DNA of 23,647 nucleotides from Isoetes engelmannii (taxonomy: Eukaryota; Streptophyta; Lycopodiopsida; Isoetales; Isoetaceae): the NCBI GenBank assembly GCA_011763485.2, contig JAANSK020246942.1:1-23647 (forward strand), written 5' to 3'. The position numbers were made by a program, and so were the translations under genes. Under the pieces are notes generated by a model that was given only the letters and a program-made list of their open reading frames with translations, was not told the DNA's origin and did not search any database. Positions 1 through 10,100 of this stretch are shown piece by piece. The stretch's first letter is position 1. Every line of letters starts with the position of its first letter.

Positions 1-185
1 AAATCCTCGCAACAAGCTTCTTATTACTAATCTAGTCCATAGGTGGCAATCTTTATCAATAACTACAATAAGACGGGCTTACAAATCTTTCTCCCTTTCT
101 TTCTCTATTAGAATGCTGGTTATTACGTCTAGAAGAGAACGTTAGATAAATGGAGGAGCAAGAGATGCAGGGACTCCTGCTGTAC
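1..185 (-). other. TOR intron 43, partial
   Basis: This begins with the donor CAG|GTACAG after exon 43 and continues to the window edge. No coding similarity to the next TOR segment is visible on the minus strand. It is AT-rich with pyrimidine runs on the plus strand. Confidence 0.7.
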
Positions 186-1194
186 CTGAGGATGACTCTG
201 CCCAATGTGCACAAGAAGTGATTGTATCAGCTTTTTAACAGCAGGAGTGTTGGAATGTATTTTAGCAATGATCTGTGGAAGAACTACCAGCCATGTATCA
301 ATATTAACATGTTTGAAACCATCTTCCAAGGCATTTTGGACATCTAATGAGGCACCATGGTTGAACCAAAGGGTAAGAAGCCGTAGAATGTCCTGCAAAC
401 ATGTTTGGAAATTAGCTATTACGAAAACTCTAACAAACTGAGTAATGACTCACCTGTAAACAGTCATCTTCACCTTTGCGTGAGGATATATGCTTTTACT
501 TCACGGTGTACCTTTGCTTGAAGTTGCATTCTTTTGTGATGATGCATGTGCAATGGACCTGAAAAAACCTTGGACTCCCAGAATTGCCTCTATATGTGTA
601 ATGTGACATGACAGCAGTATTGAAAAGTGCAAATTTATGCCAGGCTTTTACCCATAGTCTTGCACATTCAGTTGCACCACGATATGCAGAAGAGATATCT
701 GTTGAGAAATACAGAGGCAGTTACTATCTTGTCTTGAAGAATAAAATCAGTAAGAGTGGTTGACGACTCCTAAGAAGCATCTTAAATCATAACTTCTAAA
801 ACTAACACGATTTCACTTTTAAAGCAAGAACATAAACCTCGAATAGACTCTTCATCAAGTACAGGATGCAGTGACCAGTTCCAATCCCCAAGCTTCAGAT
901 ACACCGAGCAAGCAATGACCCAGGAGCAACACAGTTTGCACTGTTAGTTGGACCTACTATGCACGATATGCTACCATTGGCTACTAATTGTGATGCCAAT
1001 TCCTGTTACAAAAACACAACATCAAGGAACACCCTCCCGGACACTACTAAGAATATGCAAGTTCATACCTGCAAGTGTTGGAAAGCCTTTAGCTGCTCAC
1101 CACGGGACCACAAGTACTTTAGATATGCTAACATCACATGAGGAGCCCCCATATAACCAATACCATTAGAAGGGTGCTCCTTTTCTGGATCAAA
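186..1194 (-). other. TOR: TOR exons 39-43: C-terminal FAT domain, with two apparent frame lesions
   Basis: Exon 39 ([10 protein letters not shown], then [20 protein letters not shown]) is intact. Exon 40 reads [10 protein letters not shown] ... PGSLLAR, then goes to a TGA stop in that frame, while the expected continuation [14 protein letters not shown] lies in the adjacent frame. Exon 41 begins [18 protein letters not shown] and [11 protein letters not shown] in the expected frame, but the conserved [16 protein letters not shown] lies in another frame. Exon 42 is a 20-base micro-exon (GEDDCLQ after joining). Exon 43 is intact: [47 protein letters not shown]. The next conserved TOR segment (ALMYPLL-like) is not found in 1-185, so the following exon lies outside. 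Confidence 0.9.
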
Positions 1195-4100
1195 CTGAAC
1201 CGACATCCATCAAAATCCACATAAGAGATAACCCGAAGCCCAGACAAATGAAAACTATCATGAGCATATTACATAAATTTGTGTAAGTCCAAGCAGAACG
1301 GTCTTTTGGGTAAGGTGAAGCTTGATAAAAGGTAAGAGAACGAGGGGTGGGAGGAAGGAAAACAAAGAAAGTTTGTTAATACCAAAATAAATAGATTATT
1401 TAAGTGTCATCACAGAGAACGTTTGTACTTCACTTAACAGTGCTACATAGCATATCATAGATCAAAAGAGTGATTCATAAGGAGTAACATCATAACTGTT
1501 ATGCCTACTTTGATAGGCTAACAGTAAATTCTGATATTGGCTGGCACTTGTCTAATATCACTGCATTCAACAGAATCTTATCTCACTATACTAGGTTGAC
1601 TTTATTACATCATTTTACACTTTTATATATCACTAATGTACCTTCAAAAGCTTCACTAATGTTGCCCGTGCCTGACCTTCTCGACCACTTTTACGGCAAA
1701 GCGAAGAAAATTTCATCCATGTTGCCATATCCTCGCTAGGGGGAAGGACAAGAGTTCGAACAGAAAGCAAGCTCTGCCATACCTGTACAGCACTTCATTG
1801 TAGACAAAAGAAATGACAAGCAAAGAGTGCATAGTGGCGAACCTCAACATTTCTTTTGGCACCCCGGATACGATCACACCACATCTGACGTATTAGAGCT
1901 GCCGAAGATTCGTTGCCAGACTGCTGAAGCATGTGATAATCAATTACCTGCACACGAGCATCAACGATTAAAAAAAATAGCTCCTTCCCTTGCAACTTGG
2001 AAGATCACAAATGCCAATATCTGAAGACTACATGAAAACATATCACATCTATTTTCACAAAAAATCAGCAAACTATACTTCTTCAAGTTCTGCAAGCTGT
2101 TGCACTTGCACCATATTGCCATAGGCTCTGTCATAGCTCTCCAAGACCTAAGAAACAAAGAAGATAGAAATTTAAAATACTTAAAACCGAATCTATAAGA
2201 AAGACAGAAGCTAAGATTATGCTCTTCAAAACCTACCAAAGCTGCAAGCTCTGTTGCCAGACACTTTCGTGCACGTTCAACGCATTCCCGGGCAACATCA
2301 TACTGCATATCACGAAAATAGATATAGGTAAAAAGATGCATGATAGTGTACTTGATGCAAAAAAAGCTAACCTTGGCACTTCGGACTGCAAGTACAGCTC
2401 GATAGAATGATCCAGTTACACCACTGCTTCCCCCATCACTGCTTGGCATTGTCATGCTCATCTCGTCCCCACTATCAAGACAAGAAACATATACAGCCAT
2501 ATCTTCCCACTCTCCCATATTCCAAGCTGCACATGCTGCCTACAGACATTGTAATTGTCATAATTAACTTATTTGCGACATGCTTCAAAGTTACGCTCCG
2601 GGGAGATAGCAGACCATGGGTGCCATTTCAAGGCGAGCAGTAGGATCAGCTGGGCCCCATGACTCATTACATATGGTACTCAGTTCCTCCCAACGCGCCA
2701 ATGCTGCCAAACACCGCATGCGCCCTGCAGCAAACAATGATTATAATATGCACAATCATATTATCAATATATGCTTAAGACCATGCTTGCTAATGCTCTC
2801 ACATCTCCCGGGGCAGGTTCTAACATCTCTTTTGCGAGGCAACATCCCTACGTATATTTACACGTGTAAGATCTTTTGCTCAAACAACACGGTAGTATAG
2901 ATTTTTATCAATTTTATGCGGATGGAAATAACCTCTCCATGCAAAACGCAAACTTCGAAAATATTTCACACAAATGAGTAAGAATCAGTACTTTAGGGGC
3001 AGCATGATAGGCATTTATGATTCTAGAGTAAAACAGACGCTGATTTTAATTCTGATAAATTGGTCTTACAGAGCCAAGCAATCTCCCATGTGTCAATATA
3101 AATTTCCATTTCTCTTCCACTGTGTACGCAGATGCCAAAGACCATCTAAAGTAGTAGCACATTTGTGATGGAAAACTCAAGCCTTGCAATGAAAGATTAT
3201 CAACTCCCTCTTCTAAACTAAAATATGCAAGAGCACAATGTGTTGCCCAGCCCCTAGGTTAAACAGAGAAGCCAAAAGCACAAACCTTACTACACAAATG
3301 GAATACATAAGGCTATGCATTTATCTACCTAATATTAAGCAGTACCTAGATTGGCTTCTAATAAATCATGTGATGCTGCTTGCGATGCTTTTGTCGTGTA
3401 TGCACGACATGCATCATCCCAACGCTGTAACTTCTCCAACCTGTAGATTATCCGTGGCAGAGTTATCAAATCTATGAAGAAGAGCAATGATCTTTGACTT
3501 GAAGCTGACATGCTATTTGCTTTGTTAAAATAATGTCCACACAAAATATAAAGGAGGGAAGGAAGGACAGAATTAATTAACATCTACTAAGGCACATTCT
3601 CGAAAATCAAGATTGCACATTGGATGGTCACTCTATCATATGGTCACTCACGAGTAAATGAGTGGTTAAGCTCGTTATGCCTCCAAGGCAAAAATAGACT
3701 AATGAAGTTCCCAACTCATTTGAAAGATGAGAAACTACAACTTACCTTCATGGTTAAGTTGCTTACAGACTAGAAAAAGGCTTCTCCTTCACATTTACTT
3801 TAAAATTCTTACTTAAAAACCAGAGAAAGATTTTGTTCTGGTGATCAAATCACAGCTATTTTAACGTTCTTCCTAAGACGCCTTGGAGCTAAATGCATAG
3901 ACTTACTGTTGCACTGCTTTTTTGATCAAGTAAACAATCAGAAGCTAGACAAGGACAAAATAGATACTTGCCAAGATTCCTTTAGCTCAACACCAAGCTG
4001 ATCACGTGCATATCTGAGTATGCCATCAGCAGCCTGAACATAAAAATTAGCATCCCATCCCATCAATACACTTTTCAATAAAATAGAGTAAATGCTCTGT

Positions 4101-7100
4101 CATTCCCATTCGAAAGACGGAGAAGGTTAACATATTTTAGATTGAATCTCCATCACAATTGTATCAATTGGAAGGGCATGGATAACTTGAAAGTGCATGG
4201 ACAACTTGAACAATAAAAAAAACAAGTTATATTAACCTTCAAAAGCCAACTGTGTCTGTACCTCATTCTGATGTAGCTGGTTGTTGACATGAATAAGCGC
4301 CTCTACTGCAGCAACTAGCCTTGGATCTGACGTCATCTGGCCACTCTCCATGTCCTTTCTCCTTTTCTCCAACTCCATGTCAAACTCCATTTCTTTGTAG
4401 TGTAGGGCCTTAGCAAAGAGATGGCACTGCAATCCATCACAAGACAGAAAGAACTGTCCATGTTAGGCAGGACAAGCATAATGAAGAACTGGTTAATACG
4501 ATTAAAATTGCCTTTTCAGCTAGGCCGCCTAGAGTCCTCGTGTCAACAGGAAGAGGCTTCTCATCGCGCTCCATAAATTCAGCCTGCCAAATGTAAAAAG
4601 CATGGAATCGCCTGTTCAGAAATTGCAGTGAAAAGCAAAGATATTGAATACAAAACTCAAAGGATTACCAAATTCAAAAGAGTAGCGAGAATCTCCGGAG
4701 GAATATTTGTAGCAGTCAAGGCATAATTTAGACTCCGAACTAGCTGCTGCCGGTAGAGATCAGATAATTGCGACCAGCAGCTTACAAATGCAACTGCAAA
4801 CAGTTCTTTTGCAATATGGGGCTGAAATAATGAGATTTAGTAACTCTGATAAGTATAAATGCCCATAGAGACACAAAGCAAAGCCAAAATGATACAAGAA
4901 TCAGAATCGCTACATGGACCTTAATGGCTACAGACAGAAAGATAGTTAGTTACCTGTCTCTGTGCTAGATAAGCACATGTACGAAGTGCAGGAGACGGAG
5001 ACTGCCTTAGGAGCTCTAAGCTAAAATGGCGCATCCATTCTACCCAATCTTCTTTGGTGCTACGTTGAGATGTCTCCCAAGCTGATCTAAGCTGCCCTTC
5101 ATTGACCTTGTCAAGCAGAATTGTTGGAGAAAAAGTAAGGGGAATGAAAACTGCTAAGAGAAACCAAAAACAACTAGCATATCCTTACAAATAGAACCTC
5201 TACGACCATCTGTGTCCAGTTGAAAGAAGAAATATCAAAAAAAATTACCTTAAAATTTCTCATCTGGGTAGATGGATCTATACCATCCACGTCAATTTGT
5301 TCTCCTTCCAGCTCAAAACTATGCTGTAGACTTCCTGCCAGTCCATGTATATCTCCAGCAGCATTACTCGATACAGTAGCCGTGTTGCTTTGTAGATCAG
5401 ACGGAATAGGATCTCGCTTTCTTAGATGTTCTTCAATCCCATCAAATTGAGTAGACTGCTTCACGGAAAATCATAATGAGATATAATAAGACAAATATAA
5501 GGACAGTAACCTCACCTGCAAGTGATGCCGTTGCAAAAGCTTACGAACTGAAGGTATGAACATGACAAACTCGCTGCCAAGGGCAGTTGCCAATGCACAT
5601 ATCGCATCAATTGCATCCTTTCTTAGCTCATCTATTGTACTGCCAATAAAACATATGCAAATTCATTTTCCAAAAGCAGAAACGGGAACAAGAATTATGA
5701 TTTTCCTCTCATCGGACTATTTAGTGGTAGGCTGGTTGAAACCATAAATACACCAAAATGCCCTAGAGGAAGATAACATTAGTATATGCACTTCACAGAT
5801 GTTGACCTGCCTTGCAACGAACTGATGACAGTATGAATGCCAAGTAAAGAGTAGAGTCAATGTAACCTTTGTCTGCCCAAAAGAACAACAATGGGATGAA
5901 CATACCCATCAAGGACCCTAGTTAACGGGTGCAGGAGTGCCGATACATGTGCAGAGACCTAATCATCAAACAGAAATAGCATTAGAATGACCTAAAACAA
6001 CAGTACTCTTCCAGCCAACCTAAATGAGGATATGTTAATAGACTTCCTTCCGTTATTAGTCACGCTACAAGGCAATTTTTGCAGATAATGCTACACAAAA
6101 ATTATTAACCCGCCATACCTGCATAGATGGAAGCAAACGGGCAAATGTTTTTATTGTAGATCGTCTGATCTCAAGTGGGGCATCTGAGACATCTGGTCTG
6201 AAGAGTCGTACAAGTACAGGCAGAACAAGATGCATGTGCTCATCAAGGGTACCTATGAAAGATGTCGTTTAAGGGCATGAAACTTAACAAAAACAAAAGT
6301 GCATATGGTAAACGCTTACCCCCAAAGACTTCGAAGGTGTGAAGCATTAAGGGAACATAGCTGTAATCTCCAAACCGTTCAGCATCACATAGAACTTGTA
6401 TACAGCGAGGTAGGATCTCTGGCATATAGCTCCGAAATTCATCATTGAGTGCAACACAAAGTTTCTCCACAAGATGTAGTATCTGAATAAGTTCTGTGAA
6501 TATCAGCAGTTGTAGAATATCAACTAAGAATTATGTTTTATCTAAAAATGATGTCGTTATCCTGGGGTATGTGTTGTTTGGCTGGGATAAGGAAAGAGAT
6601 TGCTTTAGCCAATAAGATGGGGTCTCTACTTTTGCATTTCGCACTCCTTGATTGGAATTGTATCGTCCTGGCTGTCTTACTGTGAGTCAGCACAAGATGC
6701 CTAGTCATCATGTCTATCTTACCCCATCATGACTTCATAGATGTCAGCCTTGACATGTCCGTATGATGAGTCATCAGCACAAGATGCCTAGTCATCAATG
6801 TCCAACAATAAAAGTTCCATGTCTTAAAACTCTTATAAAACTTTGGGCAGCTTCAATTCCAAAAGAAATGAGTAAAGAATTCTTAATCCATGGATGCTGC
6901 TGCAAGATGCCTCAACACTTGGTGGGCAGCTTCAGTTGCAAAAGGAAATGCTACTGCAGGGTGGCTCAACACTTAACGAACTAGTTTTCCAATTTTACCA
7001 ACATCAACAAAACACGAAAAGGATAAGAGTACCGGTGAATGTTTTGCCGGCCGAGAACTCGCCGGAACAATCATTGACGACCAGAACTCCGATATAAGAA

Positions 7101-10100
7101 GAAGAATTTCAGGTAGATATTTACGAATATGCTGCAAATGATCTTTTGATTAGTTGATATACAAATAGCAGTTCAGTTTTCATAACCACCTAAGTCACTT
7201 TACATTATCCCTTTCTGAAACTTAGGGCCTATACTGCAAACATCAATTGTGCTTCAGGTTTTAGAATACTTTACCTGCCGCACAATGGTGACAAGGTCAG
7301 CAAGTTGACAAAATATGAATTCACGCAAACCTTCCTCGCAAACATGAATTGTACGAAATAAATCTGGCATAATCTGAGCAAAAGAAATGTTTGTATGTTG
7401 GCAACCTGTTGAACTAACATCACTATAAACAAAACAATTTGACCTTTGGCAAATATGGCACGCAGCCAAGACCCATAACCTGCACAATCAGAGTTGCATT
7501 GTTAGTTCAACACCAGAGTGTATAAGCACAATCAGGATAGCACTGTACTTATTATCTTGCATGCCTACCCGGCAAATATACATTAGGGACTTAACAACGT
7601 TCAAGTGATAACTTGATAATGAAGGTTCGCGTAAAACTCGCATTAGAGCATTGATTGCAACCTGCTTTGTCACAGTTGTATTACATGAAGTGAGTAGACA
7701 GATTTTCTTTTCAAGGGACCAACAAAAAGAGATCAGCAACTATACCGTTGAATAATGATCGTCAGAAGTTGCAAACAGACCTCCAGATGGCCACATTTCT
7801 GTTGGAAAGTCTTCCACAGAATGGGCACGTGCCCCTCCTTCAGAGGCTGACTGGCGGTCAGCATGACCAGCCTGAAGACTCTGTTGGTTTTGCTTGTGAA
7901 TATGTGGATCTAATGCACCAATAATCCCCAATACCTGCCACAATATAATCCAAATACCTAAAACAGTGCCAAGGAAATAACGCCGAGATGGTTCCTTTGC
8001 AAATTGTATCCACCTCACACCTTTAATACTTTTGTAGACCATGCAAGCTCGCCATTCAGAAGATGAAGTAATACATCAAGCAATTGAGGATGTTTTATGT
8101 ATGGTATCACAGCATACCTGCAAGGGCAAAGGTTGGTGAAAATCAAGTCTAGAACTCCGCCGAAAATTTTCCAAACATCAGTACATCAGAACAGGAAGAT
8201 AAAAGTACAAATTCCAATTCTCAAAGTACAGAGGACTTCCAACACTGTCATATTTGGTCTCACAGAGTTGGTCAAAAACTTTCTTAATTCTTCAAGCTTG
8301 ACAAGCAAATGCTGCTGATATTGTGCTGGCTACATGCTGGACTACTGTTTCAAACCCCAATCCCATTCCCACGTATTTCAATCAAGGACAAGGACATGAA
8401 TAATTTCAATCAAGTAAAGAGGAAGGTGCATCCATGTACAACCCAGTGAAAAGGAACCAATCTAGGATATCAGGATTTTCAGGATTCAAGACTTCCTTAA
8501 TGCTTTTCATAAATGTGGAAATGTTAAAGAAAACCAGCCTACCTTTAAGAAGTTTCTGCAGCATACTAGCAGAGGACTATAACAAATGATGTAAAATATG
8601 GATCCTCTTGATGCATTGACAAATCAGCAAGAGGAAAATTACAAGAGGGTGGAAGAGGCTTGCAGATAACAAATCTGGCGGAGCAACAGATCTTATACAG
8701 GAAATTAACCAACCTGAATACTAGATACGATTCTTATAGAAGAGCAAATAAAAAGACATAAAAACTACAAGATATGCTCACCACCCAACCCAGATCAGAT
8801 TCTGGAGGATCTAACTCGCTGTTCAACTGACTCAGGCTCAACTAGATAAGAATTACGTTAGTTCACAGGCTGTCTTAAGAGGCTCATGCTAGGATTTGGC
8901 TGTTTATGTAAAGCAATAAAGAACAGAATATAAGAACAAGACTATTCCGCTGTCAACTAGCAATCCAATGACATCCAAAAGTCCAAAGGGTTCTAGAGCA
9001 CAAGAGTAACTAATCTCCAGCAGTGATTCCCACAAGATTCAAGTATCTAGTTGTCAATCTCCAATCCAGCTCCAAGAGTCAGGATGCTTTCCTCTCTAAC
9101 TGATGGCGCTGGCTCGAGCTCTCTACAGCTGTCCTCTTATACTAGTTGGTTGGCCTTTAGGCCCTTCCCAAAGATATTACTCCCTCCTTTGGCCTTTTCT
9201 ATTAATGTACTACAGTAATAACAAGGTTAAGGATTGGTAAGTTTTGATTGATTTAAAGGGCGTAATTTTCAGCATTAAGCTGCCACACTCCCAAACACAT
9301 TAGACACTTAACTTGATTGAAAACATCAGCAAACTTGCATACTATAAGGCTCTTGTAAGACGTAATTGAATCTGATCCTAAAATGGGTACTCAGATTAGT
9401 CCAAATGGCATTCTATGAAAAGAGCAGATCCAAATTATTCATGTTGACATGTTTGCACTATCGTACGAGTCCGAATTATGAGATGTGCCATGCATGTGAC
9501 CTTATCCTTTGATTCAAATTACTTTCTCCTGCAATATTCCCCCTCCTCTTACTAAACAGTCACGAATACTACGTCTTGAGGTCAAACTTGAGATAGCCCC
9601 CATCTTGAGATATATAGTCTCCACTTCATATGTATTTAGGAAATAGTCAAACCATAGGAATGTGTGGTGCTTTTGACAAGAATTAGGGGATTATTTGGAG
9701 GATATAGTTGTAGTGTAGTGAGATTATGATGTATGATGTTCCTTGATTTTTTTAAATAAACAGGCAAATCACATACCCTGTGCTATGCACAAGTTGCCCT
9801 ATCGTTGCCACTGCAACTTCACGCTTGCTATCAGCTGCTCCATCAAGAAGAGCTTCAACAATCAAAGGCATTACCACTTCGAAGTATGGCCTTATTGCAC
9901 ATCCAGCCTAAAAGACAGCCATAGAACCTCCTTAATAATCAACAACGTGAAATCCGGAAAACAATGTAAACAAAACATGAAAGTAAAACTACTAGTACTA
10001 AATGCAATGTTTTTGGACCTTATACTCCAATAGAATTATTAAAATGTACATAATTGTTGTCAGATCATTTTCTTCTCCTAAAAGTGAAGTCTACTCAACT

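Larger units (their letters stand above)
5516..9907 (-). other. TOR: TOR exons 15-25: distal HEAT repeats (codons 723-1128)
   Basis: Exon 15 encodes [20 protein letters not shown] and [13 protein letters not shown]. Exon 16 begins [17 protein letters not shown]. Exon 17 contains [19 protein letters not shown]. Exon 18 contains [19 protein letters not shown]. Exon 19 is only 36 bases ([12 protein letters not shown]). Exons 20 and 21 carry [10 protein letters not shown] and [19 protein letters not shown]. Exon 22 has [19 protein letters not shown] and [12 protein letters not shown]. Exons 23-25 continue with [17 protein letters not shown] and [20 protein letters not shown]. Phases are continuous. 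The exon 16/17 junction reads [17 protein letters not shown], two residues shorter than Arabidopsis TOR as I remember it (WSTRREVLKVLG). Exon 24 is only 53 bases. Confidence 0.94.

Noticed and set aside
1961-2518. 185-codon minus-strand frame treated as one exon
   Set aside because: Only the segments 2539-2372 and 2302-2237 are TOR-like. The part between reads through an intron with clear GT and AG signals.
9080-9600. LTR-like tract in TOR intron 15
   Set aside because: The style is suggestive, but no primer binding site, terminal repeats or coding remnants could be found.
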